From positions 1 through 22,260 of the forward strand of contig NWUY0304890027.1 in the NCBI GenBank assembly GCA_004151065.3: DNA of 22,260 bases, given 5' to 3'. The notes beneath the pieces were generated by a model, which did not search any database, was not told the DNA's origin, and saw nothing but the letters and a program-made list of their open reading frames with translations. The position numbers were made by a program, and so were the translations under genes. Below, piece by piece: positions 9,322-17,879 of the stretch; the first letter of the stretch is position 1; the number at the start of each line of letters is the position of its first letter. This DNA is from Larix sibirica (lineage: Eukaryota; Streptophyta; Pinopsida; Pinales; Pinaceae).

Positions 9322-10015
9322 TTAGGCTTCTGGGGGGGGGGCAAGCACGCTTGGATCAATAGTTTGTGATTCCTTCTAAGGGCCAGGAGGGCCACACAGG
9401 ATATCTGCCTTTAAAACCCTTAGAACAGCAGCTGTTGAAAGAGGAAAGAAGAGCCCTGTTTAAAGAGCTTGGTTACACAAATGAGGTTACTCGATGATGG
9501 ATGATGATCGCCACCACTCGATGGATGATACGACACCTTGCGCCCCGCTCCATACGCCCCATGAGGAAGGATCGCTACCGCTTGCCTCCGGGTTGGGTAA
9601 TAATTACCACTGCTCCATGTTTGGCTATAAGAACCACCGCTGGAGGGTTCAATAATGAGAGCGAAAGACCACTTGCTGAAAGAACGGTAACCTGTATGGA
9701 TATATGCTCATATATAATGCTGAGTTACCACCTATACCTTGATGTGGATTCCGGGTAATACGCTTTTGACTAAGCTACACCGTTTACCCTTGTCACTTGG
9801 AATGACGCTTCGAACCTTGACACACTACTGGAGAGAAGCTGCTTAGAGCTGACACAATGGAAGCTTTTATATATTTTGTAACTACAGGGGCTATATTCAA
9901 TGCCTATTGCGCTATATTCACTAACACTTACCTCCTACCTTCTATGAACGGTACGGAACTCTGGGAATACTTCGACTAAACACTATGGGATAGGGTAGGC
10001 ATTTGTCACTTTATG
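9322..10015. other. Gene-free stretch with a ten-G tract
   Basis: This holds the longest G run in the window (9332-9341) and GATGGATGAT-type echoes around 9493-9535. An 85-codon frame at 9501-9758 shows no motif. GGTACGGAACTCTGGGAATACTTCGA near 9951 recalls the CTACGGAA elements but is too diverged to call. Nothing else is recognised. Confidence 0.45.
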
Positions 10016-10023
10016 AAGGGGTT

Positions 10024-10118
10024 GGATATCGTTTCCACACTTCCACCATGAGAAAGGCCGTGGGAAATAGATCGCGTTTCTACCATATTGTTTCTACACT
10101 TAATGAGGCTGTGGGAAA
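10024..10118 (+). repeat. Imperfect tandem duplication, GTTTCCACAC...GTGGGAAA
   Basis: Two units run from ATCGTTTCCACACTTCCACC to GCCGTGGGAAAT, and from ATTGTTTCTACACTTAATG to GCTGTGGGAAAG. The first half of the second unit, with its lead-in ATAGATCGCGTTTCTACC (10067-10093), recurs at 10414-10438 with a two-base deletion. The ends GTTTCCAC and GTGGGAAA are partly complementary, so each unit may fold. Confidence 0.7.
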
Positions 10119-10309
10119 GCCATCCGTAACTTGCTCGAGTCCGCGGGGGTGGTTAGGGAGTGGGGGTTCAACAGCCGACCGATAATGCCCTCCGGGGGTG
10201 GGGTCAACAAGGAGAGCGTTCTCAGATAGAGCTTGAGCCAATGGGTTGGTTGGACAAAATAAAGGTTGGATCCGAAGCCAATGGTTCAACTTAACACTGA
10301 ACGGAACAC

Positions 10310-10665
10310 TGTGACGAATCCATTCCCAATATACTATTTCACTATGGAAATCAACTAAGATCATACCCATCAACCTCACCTTGAGGAAGTTGGAAGGGGT
10401 GGGGTTTATACCAATAGATCGTTTCTACCATATTGTTTAGACCACCATGTCACAATTATAACGGTACGGTTACCACTATACTATCTCCAATCCCACTATA
10501 CTAGTTCCATCCCATCAACTATTTCATCCCAATATACTCACCATATACTCTTTCACTAGGACCATCAACTAAAACCTTACCAATATAATAACAGCCCAAT
10601 CCACTAATACCAATAAGAACAATATAATATTTCCACCAATCAACTATTTCCATCCCCATCATGCT
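10310..10665 (+). repeat. G-depleted degenerate repeat array
   Basis: Variants of CCAATATACTATTTC and CCATCAACTATTTCATCCC recur around 10325, 10360, 10510, 10560 and 10633. From 10471 to 10660 I count only five G residues in 190 bases on the plus strand, which is far from the rest of the window. ATCAACTATTTC is shared exactly between about 10514 and 10638. No open frame of note crosses it. Confidence 0.65.
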
Positions 10666-10698
10666 ACCAGCCCTATGGATAGGAAAAAAGCCGCTTTA

Positions 10699-10714
10699 CC
10701 CCTAGTGGGAGGGG
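10699..10714 (+). repeat. CCCCT-AGTGGG-AGGGG hairpin
   Basis: Five-bp GC-rich stem with a six-base loop, followed by AGCACTAAG. A sister hairpin, CCCCTAGTTAGGGG, lies at 17847-17860 and is also followed by AGCG or AGCA. It lacks the T run of an intrinsic terminator. Its role is unknown. Confidence 0.5.
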
Positions 10715-12017
10715 AGCACTAAGAAACAGTGTTTTTACGCTATCCTAACACTTAGTTAAGCTTATTATATATACATTGTAATACTTCTAATTTACCCGAG
10801 CACTTACTCTCCTTACTCCTCGTTAACACTCTTTACCAGCGAGAGCAAGCCATCCAGAGATAAGCATAAAGTAAAGGTCTGCTAATAACGTAAACCACCA
10901 ATAGCACTTTAAAGGTATACTTCTTTATTAGTTATCATATTCTATTTATCACCTCCTTCCAAAAAGGGTTAGTACTACCTTCAGGAAACACATAAGGTTG
11001 GCCTCCATGGGGGGGACCTAATATATCCTCTACATAGCCCGTCTTTAAGGGGCATAAAAAGAGCTTACACTATAAGGAAGGATAAAAGTACTTCCTTTAT
11101 TCCCGCTTGCTCTAGTTGGTCATTCAAAGCAAACAATAGGAATAGGATTTATAAATAACCAAATAATAGGAGGAAACACGTCGAACCGAGTGAGATCATG
11201 AAAGCGGAAAGCCCATCTTGTTGCTGCTACATGGCGACGAAGGATACATGAACATGCTTTAGTTTTACTGGTGAAGACAGGAAATGTAGTGGGCTTGCCG
11301 TAGCAGGCTTGCCCCGCATGGAAGGCACGTAGTTAGGAGGTACTGCTCTTACCCTTCTTTTAAAAGCACCGGATGGATGGTAACTGCCGGATTTATTTAC
11401 TAATCCCCGCCTTATGATATTTTTGCTTGGGTCGGCACTATTCTAAGTATTCTATTTATCAGCCTACACTATGCTGTGTTGGGCACTTGCACTTTTAGAC
11501 TAGTCGAACTTTCTTTATAAGCAGCAACCTACTTTACCAAACGCTTTATATAAATTAGAAAGCCTCATTCTATTGATTGATTTATATTATAGAGGAGCGA
11601 GCACTTCGTGGAGGTGAGGCAGGCCAAATAGTGAATATCCAACGAGGACTATTCTTGCCCTTCTTAATATTGGAATTTCTTAAACTTTTGGTTAAACCGT
11701 TTGGCGGCCATCTGCATACAGATATGCCATTGCTTTTTATTATCTGACAGTCAACAACATCTATTTTGGGGTAGGGTAAGATCCCGATACGCCATTAACT
11801 TTTCAATTTCACCATAAAAAGGGGTCAGGCAGGGCAAATAAGCCACACTTGGCCCGCTAGTTTTGAATTGCTGGGGTCCGGTCAATCCCCAAAATATTCG
11901 AAGCGCTTTTTATGAACAAAAGTTTCATTTATACAAGTGAAAAAAGAAAGGAAAAAGGAACAGTCGAAGCAGGAAAGGGATAAAGAGTAAGGGGGAAACA
12001 GTTACGGGATAAAATCT
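10715..12017. other. Gene-free stretch, nothing recognised apart from a short minus-strand frame
   Basis: No ATG-initiated frame of 60 codons exists. A stop-free minus-strand run of 44 codons (10935-11069) lacks a start and is discussed as a finding. GAGGTGAGGCAGGCCAAATAG near 11612 resembles GGGGTCAGGCAGGGCAAATAA near 11820. GAGGAGCGAGCAC at about 11594 has relatives near 14970 and 17288. A seven-G tract lies at 11009-11015. Confidence 0.45.
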
Positions 12018-12055
12018 TTATATTTACATTTCAAAAACTTATCTGGTGGGGGGGC
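12018..12055 (+). repeat. Duplicated segment ending in seven Gs, copy A
   Basis: TTATATTTACATTTCAAAA followed by ACTTATCTGG, TG7 and C. Copy B is at 12416-12451. The last 19 bases are identical in both, including the exact G-run length. No frame crosses the pair. Confidence 0.8.
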
Positions 12056-12415
12056 ATGGAAAAACTACGATTGTTAGGATAATAGTATGGGCCGGTATTA
12101 TGGGCTGGTACAATAAACAAACCAGGGTCGAATCTGGCTGGATGACTAGATGACGAGGCGGGTTGGTCGAGCTTGCTTTTGTTCTGGGACTGCTGCTTTG
12201 TTTCAGTTATTGCGCAATTTCCACCTTCTTGATACCTTATTACTTCACCTCCTTTATAAGCGTGTTATCAACTGGCTTTTGAAAGAGCTAAGATAGAGAG
12301 AGGGCAGAGGGAAGGACCAAGAGACAGAGCGGGACTACCAGTGAATAAGGATATGCTTTTATTCTTGAAGTAAGAATCTTGGGGGAAGAGTTTTCTGGCG
12401 GACGGGAAACACAAA
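12056..12415. other. Gene-free spacer between the two G7-ended copies
   Basis: Nothing is recognised apart from AGAGAG-type purine runs around 12292-12330. GGGTCGAATC near 12125 looks superficially like a tRNA T-arm but has no acceptor or anticodon partner nearby. Confidence 0.45.
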
Positions 12416-12451
12416 TTATATGGAAATTAAGAACTTATCTGGTGGGGGGGC
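12416..12451 (+). repeat. Duplicated segment ending in seven Gs, copy B
   Basis: TTATATGGAAATTAAGA followed by ACTTATCTGG, TG7 and C. It matches copy A at 12018-12055 through the final 19 bases and more loosely upstream. Divergence starts immediately after the terminal C (ATGG against GCTG). Confidence 0.8.
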
Positions 12452-13109
12452 GCTGTATCCACACTTTTTGATCTGATATGATAAATTTTTTATCCAACTA
12501 CATTTAAGTGACATTTTTCTTTAATAAGAATTGCAATTAAAATGGTTACACTACTTATTGCTGCAACGAAGCTTACTTGGGGCGATAACTTTGAGCATTT
12601 GTATTACCTTTTTTGGTAAGCCTACTTGATTAGTTTATGTAGGGCAACTACCCTCTTTTGGATCGTCGGAACTGCCCGATGAATGAAGAATTACTGCCTT
12701 AACTTAATAGATTTTATTAAATAGGGGTGAGCACTTAGACTACCACCTATGTCTACTTGCATTACTTTATGTCCCACAGCCACCAACGAAATGACTGGGC
12801 GTATTTTACTTAACCTTTCCAGGCGCAAAGGCCTTAACTTTTAGCATTCACGAGCGTTCAATAACACTTGCTTAATATAGTAGAGTAGATTGCACTATTA
12901 ATCTTGTTGTCGGGCCGGGCTAAATGAGGTAGTTAGTTTATGGAATCCATAGGTTCTAGGCATTTGATATTATCTGTAATAGTTTAGTTTAATTCATTAC
13001 TGCCACACTTGACTTCGAAATGTATGATGATAGGATGGATGTAAAGTTCCAAATAACCAAACCATATAAGTGCGTCGATGAGCGTGTTCCAGCCCCATAA
13101 AAGAAATCG
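12452..13109. other. Gene-free stretch, nothing recognised
   Basis: Ordinary composition with CpG at normal frequency (for example GTCGG at 12665 and GCGTCGATGAGCGTG near 13071). No open frame, RNA motif or repeat was recognised. It serves as the left flank of the CpG-depleted block. Confidence 0.45.
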
Positions 13110-14665
13110 TATTGCTACAAACTAGCAAGCAAATGAGAAGGTTTTGGAACTGGAGCCAACAACTCCACTTCTTGTTGCTTGGGCCAACCCAGAGCTCTCT
13201 CTATCTGCAAAAAAAATTTTAACTTCTTATAATAGAGAAGGAAAAGAGAACAAGAAGATACTCTATCAAGCCTTATTCTATGATTAATGATTTAGCCAAC
13301 ACGTGTGCTAATATTACCTTACTATAATTGATCAGTTTATCTCCGTCTCTTATAGATCCCTTAGTAAAGAGCTTTTAAACTCCTATTTTTATTTAAGACT
13401 CCACTCCTATCTTCTACTTCCACTTCCACTACACAGTCTCACTTAATGATACATGCTATAGGAGGGAAGAAGAAAGGAATGCCTCTTCTAATTGTCTCAT
13501 CCATGTTATGGCATTCTATTTTTATCCAATGTTCTTCCTGATGATTCTAGACTTTTAGTTAATGATCCCTCTTTCTTTATTGAGTTTGAATTTTACCCTT
13601 ATTTCATCAAATGTTGTTGAGTTGATTATGAGGATTTAACATTATCTCTTACAAGGTGTTGCTCAACCTATATTATATAGATGTTTATATACAAGTCACA
13701 CATTCCAATTGTCATTGGTATGATTGCCATGAAACCATCCCTATTGGAATGATCATTTTGCTTTAATTGTTGGACTATACACCCCCATCACATTATTATT
13801 ATTGATAAAACCTTATCCTCTATAACCTATACATCCTTAGATCCATTACATATGTGTTATCCGTTCTACTCTATTCTAACGAGTATAGTTCACCTTCCAA
13901 GGTAGAGTCTACATGATATCTAGTACCCTATCTTGTATGATTATTGTGTTATTCCTCTAGTCTAGAATAGATAGGTAAATCCCCTCTTCATAGGTTTCAC
14001 CTTCCTTTCGTCATACCCCAGGGTTGCTTAATGTTTGTTTATCTCGTGTCATTGACTGATCTTACACCCAAAACTTTATTTGGAGTTGCTCCTATTTTTA
14101 TTGATGTATCCATCAACCCAATGGATCCACCTACTATTATACTTTCAGTTTTTACACACGTAGTTGCTTAAGCAAACCAAGAGCCCAAGCTAGTTATAAC
14201 ACCTACATTCACTAAGGTCAAGGGTATAATTGACTCTACCAAATCCTCATTGCTTCTTAACCTTTTCAACCTAAAAAATTAGTACACCTTGTAGGGGTCT
14301 CTATTGTAATAGTATTTTCACTTCGTGCCTTTTATTATTCCCTTCCACTCCCCAAGAATACCATCTTGTAAATGAAATTATATAAATAGTTTTCTTCTTT
14401 ACTTAATAATTTCACTTAATATGGAAGTTTTTTCTAAGCACAGATTCATTAGGGAGCAGCCTCAGTCAGACCCAACCTGCTAGAATCCAAGTGTCCCAAA
14501 ATAGAAATGCAGGCCAGGCTACAAACATCATGGTTCTTCATGATTTAATTCCTATACAAGCTTATTTTTTATTTATCTTAAAGATGATGCACCAAAAATA
14601 AAATTGTGTATGGAAACTTGCCTGATGGGAATGATCATTTGAGAACAATGGTGTCCTTATCTTCT
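13110..14665. other. AT-rich, CpG-depleted block, probably captured nuclear DNA
   Basis: I count eight CpG dinucleotides in 1,556 bp (13302, 13344, 13862, 13880, 14009, 14045, 14159, 14324). About 45 would be expected at the roughly 34% GC seen. The flanks have normal CpG, and composition shifts at both ends. Translations in several frames give hydrophobic, stop-riddled text without reverse transcriptase, integrase or other recognisable motifs. About 30 bp ending in GGAATGATCATTT near 13759 recurs, diverged, near 14640. CpG loss by methylation and deamination is typical of plant nuclear repeats and not of organelle DNA, so nuclear origin is inferred. Confidence 0.6.
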
Positions 14666-14699
14666 CGTCCAGTGATGTGGGCAGTGTCTTCATTTGTCC

Positions 14700-15003
14700 T
14701 CCGGACCGCCTACCTCTATTGAAAGATGTTATCTATCAAGTGAATCAATCAAATTATTTGCTTGCGGAGCGTCCGTCCCACCCCCGAATTGCTTCTCGAT
14801 GGCTCATTATTGTTACTTGCTGGATGGGATAATAAACAATGGTTTGTAAACACCACCGTTAGGCGAGAACGTGCGGCGATAAAATGGCTAGATATTGAAA
14901 CAACGACTGAGTCAACCGTGCCAAAAGAGGCAGGGCGGGGCGCGGTGCACGCAATGATCAATTTATTGAGGAGGAGCGAGCTTAACCTATGAGGAAACCG
15001 ATC
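14700..15003. other. CpG-normal segment between two CpG-poor blocks, with opposed short frames
   Basis: CpG returns abruptly at 14666-14707 and is frequent to about 15003. A 76-codon TTG-initiated plus frame (14762-14992) and a 70-codon ATG-initiated minus frame (14749-14961) overlap almost completely. Neither has a recognised domain. GGAGGAGCGAGC near 14969 belongs to a small group of similar GC-rich words. Confidence 0.4.
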
Positions 15004-15004
15004 G

Positions 15005-15407
15005 AATCACCAAGAGCTACATGTGTTGCCTTAAGCTGCTAAAAGCCTTCATAACCAGAATAAAAAAGTCCTATACCACCAAGCCCTTTTTTCCAGAAGC
15101 AGCCAGAAGCCCTTACCCTTTACCCTCTCACCTTTTGCCAAACAAGTCTACCAAGTCCAACATAAGGAAGCAGCCTGTAACCAGGAACTTATAGACAGAA
15201 GCCTTAAGCCATTAACACAAACCACAAGCCAGCCTCTCACCACCAGCCTTATCTAACCCAGGGATGGAATAATTGGGAGCAATAGAAAAAAAAGCCTAAA
15301 CTAAAATAAGTTGATTCACAATGAGAGTAGCAGATTTTAGTCCAATCAATGTTGAGGGGAGTCCTATTGATGGATGTTGAAGAGCTGGATGATTTGTTTC
15401 TGCTCAC
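15005..15407 (-). repeat. CpG-free block with GGCTGGTGGTGA repeat, locus 2 (inverted)
   Basis: No CpG occurs in 403 bp although GC is near 44%, where about 19 would be expected. The plus strand is rich in AAGCC, CCAGAAGC and CCAAGTC. In reverse complement it carries GGCTGGTGGTGA (15237-15248) and TGGCAAAAGGTGA (15128-15140), the two diagnostic words of locus 1 at 6539-6710. Many GGCTT and GGCTG words complete the likeness. Its composition and CpG loss match an origin outside the organelle. Confidence 0.6.
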
Positions 15408-15748
15408 CGGGAATATGAAATAGAAGACCTTATTAAACCTTACTTATACCTATTGCTTCAGTCAGGAATCAGAGGAGGATAGGCACTAGTCTATTAACCT
15501 CCTCCTACCTTCCTTGTTACTACACAAACTACCCACCTGCAATAAAATACCTGTCCCTAACTTTCATGAATCTTTCTGGGTACGGCACTTAGACAGAACC
15601 TTAAATTATTATATATTTTGTTGGGGGGGCCACCTATTTATCATTACCATTAATAAATACCACCTGGACTTTATGACTTACTTTTGGATGGAAATGTCCC
15701 AACCCTTGCACTTGCTTCCCCACAAGTACGTTCCTGCATTAATTCATT
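15408..15748. other. Gene-free stretch, nothing recognised
   Basis: Part of a 113-codon frame starting at TTG (15514-15855) crosses this DNA and continues over the palindrome and G tract. It has no recognisable motif and I regard it as chance. A seven-G tract lies at 15623-15629. Confidence 0.4.
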
Positions 15749-15770
15749 TCGGTAGGGAATTCCCTACCGA
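15749..15770. repeat. Perfect 22-bp palindrome
   Basis: The left half TCGGTAGGGAA is followed directly by its exact reverse complement, giving an 11-bp stem with no loop and an EcoRI-type GAATTC at the centre. The next outward pair (T15748 and C15771) does not match, so the palindrome ends cleanly. It is followed one base later by seven Gs (15772-15778). It could extrude as a cruciform or bind a dimeric protein. Confidence 0.95.
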
Positions 15771-15880
15771 CGGGGGGGTTATTTATTGGCTGGCGCGAGG
15801 TGACCAACATCTTGATATAAGGAGTCCCACAGACGGTACGGGACCGAGTGAGTGAGGCACAGACATAGGGTCATTCATTC

Positions 15881-15979
15881 ATTGCTTACATACCGTCGTC
15901 GAGGTAGGAACATTCTGTTGTTCCGTAGCTGTAAGTGATTTCGAGGTATAGGTTATAGGTTATAGTTCGAGGTTCTAGG
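15881..15979 (-). repeat. CTACGGAA hairpin element, locus 3 (inverted), with a small tandem repeat
   Basis: Read on the minus strand, CTCGAAATCACTTAC, CTACGGAACA and TGTTCCTACCTCGA match 8411-8462 in order. GGAAC-ATTCTGTT-GTTCC forms the stem-loop. Between the element and its GTTCGAGG end lies a seven-bp repeat, TATAGGT in about three copies (15947-15965), absent from the other loci. Confidence 0.6.
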
Positions 15980-16008
15980 CCCTTCTTAAGATTTGACCTC
16001 ATGTGGAT

Positions 16009-16070
16009 CACCACCTGGCAATCATAGGGACACTACCTGAAAGTGTAGATTTTCAGTGAATAGAATAAAA
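16009..16070 (+). repeat. ACCACCTGG dispersed repeat, copy B
   Basis: Partner of 5261-5318 in the same orientation about 10.75 kb away. The order ACCACCTGG, AATC, TAGG, TGAAA, TTCAGT and an A-rich tail is kept, with a few bases of length difference. Confidence 0.5.
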
Positions 16071-16260
16071 TCCATTTCATTGTTCTGATAGTATTGGCCT
16101 CCTAAAAATAGCGATTTGATTATACGAAACTAGTGAATGAGTCTGTTTTATAGAACCGGTATCAAATCCAAGTAACCAATCCAAGTGGAATACGCAGTTG
16201 AGTATTCCGGGATCCAAGGCGAGTAGCCAAATATATAAATAAAGCGTAGTATCAAAAGCA
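16071..16260. other. Short gene-free spacer with a CCAAGT echo
   Basis: AAATCCAAGTAACC and CAATCCAAGTGG follow each other around 16162-16188, and AAGGCGAGTAGCC comes later. Nothing else is recognised. Confidence 0.35.
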
Positions 16261-16497
16261 AGCTATGACCGGCTTACAATGATCGTGACTATAGGCTATG
16301 AGCGATGACCCAATGGCACTGACTAGCTGCAATGACTAGTCCTCCTGGCTCTGACTGGTGCTTATGGGCAATGATCTACAATGCTTGACTATGCCCGGCT
16401 GGCAATGACCTTATGTCGAGGACAACTGAAAAGGACTACCGTGTCTTGGCGATGACAACGTGTATATAATTTAGAATGGCTATAGGCTATGACCGTG
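16261..16497 (+). repeat. AATGAC/CTATGACC repeat cluster, locus 2
   Basis: Eight or more units resemble GGC(A/T)ATGACC: GCTATGACCGG, ACAATGATC, GCTATGAGCGATGACC, CAATGACTAG, GGCAATGATCTAC, CGGCTGGCAATGACC, GCGATGACAACG and a final GCTATGACCGTG. Spacing is irregular, 12 to 50 bp. CGGCTGGCAATGACC (near 16396) is identical to a 15-mer near 22227, and GGGCAATGACCTAC near 22118 matches GGGCAATGATCTAC here at all but one base. Confidence 0.7.
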
Positions 16498-17520
16498 TCT
16501 CTATCCCTTCCTTCCCTGTTGTAGTTCAGGTCTATTGCCGTAGGAGTAGGTGGACTTGGTGGGGCCTGGGCGTCATTCCTTGGCCACTTCGCAGCGATCT
16601 CCCCTGCATAGAGGGGGGGCCTGCAACCTCGGCTTCATCTTCCTTATCCCCTCCTTATCAGCTGACTTCATCAGCCTGTCAGCCTTCTCGCTGATCCGTT
16701 GTTCCCCTTCCCCTCCCAGTTGTCTTTGGTCGTTGGCGTGCATTCTATTCTATTTTTTCATTCCTTTTCCTGCTTGCCTGATAGATAACTTTACCCCTCC
16801 TGATTTATTATCTCGATACCTCCCTGGGTGGGATATGATCTGATCTATCGAACTGATATATTATCGATTTAGATATACCCTACAGATTTTGAACTGCCCA
16901 ATTGCTGATCTCCCGATTGAGGGATCTATACCTCCAAGAGCTTGCGGCCTACACAATCCACTAAGATTGATCGTGGCTTAACGCTCAGATCGACAAAAAA
17001 TAAGAGCAAGCAGCACCAATTTCTTTTTAGATTGAAAGATTTCTTTATTGGTAGGATTTATGAGGAGTAGAAGGAGCTGAAGCAGGGGTTTTACCCAGAC
17101 AAGAGTCAACCGAACCACCGATTGAACCATCCCACCCTGGGCACCCTTAGTTGCACAGACAGATCACCCGTCCACACACCCCTTGCCATCTCGTGAAACA
17201 GTGAAACCGTCGACAGCGAGTACACCCATGATTGATTGATTGAGATATTTATTGAAGGCCTACCTAGTTAGATCGCGAACATCCGAGCCTAGTTGGAGCG
17301 AGCACCGAACCTTTTACTTTATTACTTGAATGCTCAGTAAAGTGGTGGGTGGGATGGGTGTCCCCCCCGCCCCAGAGGTGTGGGAGCAAGAATAATTGCA
17401 CTTTGCTAAGGGTCAGTTTTATTTATTTGCTTCACCCCAAAATAGTTGGGGGAGCAACTGCTGATCGATCGAATGCTACCTTGTACGTATCGATTTTGCT
17501 TCCCGCCTAATATCTTCTTT
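16498..17520. other. Gene-free stretch, nothing recognised
   Basis: A pyrimidine-rich part (16498-16800) contains overlapping frames of 72 and 97 codons without motifs. G7 lies at 16613-16619 and C7 at 17362-17368. GATC and CGAT words are frequent around 16836-16990. ATTGATTGATTGAGATATTTATTG near 17230 shares a 15-mer with 1507-1530. No tRNA, rRNA or intron core is seen. Confidence 0.45.
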
Positions 17521-17818
17521 CGATCTATGCCTGAGAGATATTCTCGCTGCCGCCTGCCTTCGAACTTATCTCTATCTGCCTGATATACACTACCTGCCTG
17601 GATATAAATTTAGACACTTATCTTTATTCTTGCCCGTCGTCGATCTATCCTCCTTAGATCTGATCTCTGCCTTCGATATCGACCTTGCGAACCGGAGAAC
17701 TGAGATTGAACTATTGCTGCCTGTTTCGATCTTGCAAACTGAAGACGATAAGCTTTATGACTTCGGAGATTGACTAACCCGTCACCAACACTACGAGCAC
17801 ACAGAAATAACATGGGAC
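17521..17818 (+). repeat. GATC/CGATCT-rich degenerate repeats, block 1
   Basis: Pyrimidine-purine units such as CGATCTATGCCTG, GATCTCTGCCTTCGAT and CTTGCGAACCGGAG follow irregularly. GGATATAAATTTA at 17600-17612 is repeated exactly at 17986-17998. CTTGCAAACTGAAGACGATAAGCTT near 17734 resembles CCTGCGAACTGGATACGATAAACTT near 18016. Segment 17521-17600 in reverse complement also resembles the GGCAGG patches (TTCGAAGGCAGGCGGCAG). The minus frame 17610-17813 has no known motif. Confidence 0.6.
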
Positions 17819-17846
17819 GCTTCGCTTCTGTAAGTTTTTTTAATCC

Positions 17847-17860
17847 CCCCTAGTTAGGGG
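17847..17860. repeat. CCCCTAGTTAGGGG hairpin
   Basis: Six complementary pairs around a central GT, extended on the left by two more Cs. It is followed by AGCGAGGTGCGGG. It resembles the hairpin at 10699-10714 in stem and downstream AGC. A T run lies just upstream (17835-17842) instead of downstream, so it is not a plus-strand intrinsic terminator. Confidence 0.55.
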
Positions 17861-17879
17861 AGCGAGGTGCGGGACTAAA

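Noticed and set aside
12105-12160. Possible tRNA T-arm (GGGTCGAATC)
   Set aside because: No matching acceptor stem, D-arm or anticodon arm could be placed around it on either strand.
13110-14665. LTR retrotransposon coding region
   Set aside because: AT-rich and CpG-poor as nuclear elements are, but I found no reverse transcriptase, integrase or protease motif, no long terminal repeats and no intact frame. Only nuclear origin is proposed.
14749-14992. Two opposed overlapping frames, which might suggest one real gene
   Set aside because: Open antiparallel frames are common in short CpG-rich DNA. Neither shows a motif and the plus one lacks ATG.
15514-15855. 113-codon frame
   Set aside because: Starts at TTG, runs through a palindrome and two G tracts, and has no domain. 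The length is within chance expectation.
17835-17860. Intrinsic terminator at the CCCCTA hairpin
   Set aside because: The T run lies before the stem on the plus strand and no gene ends nearby on either strand.
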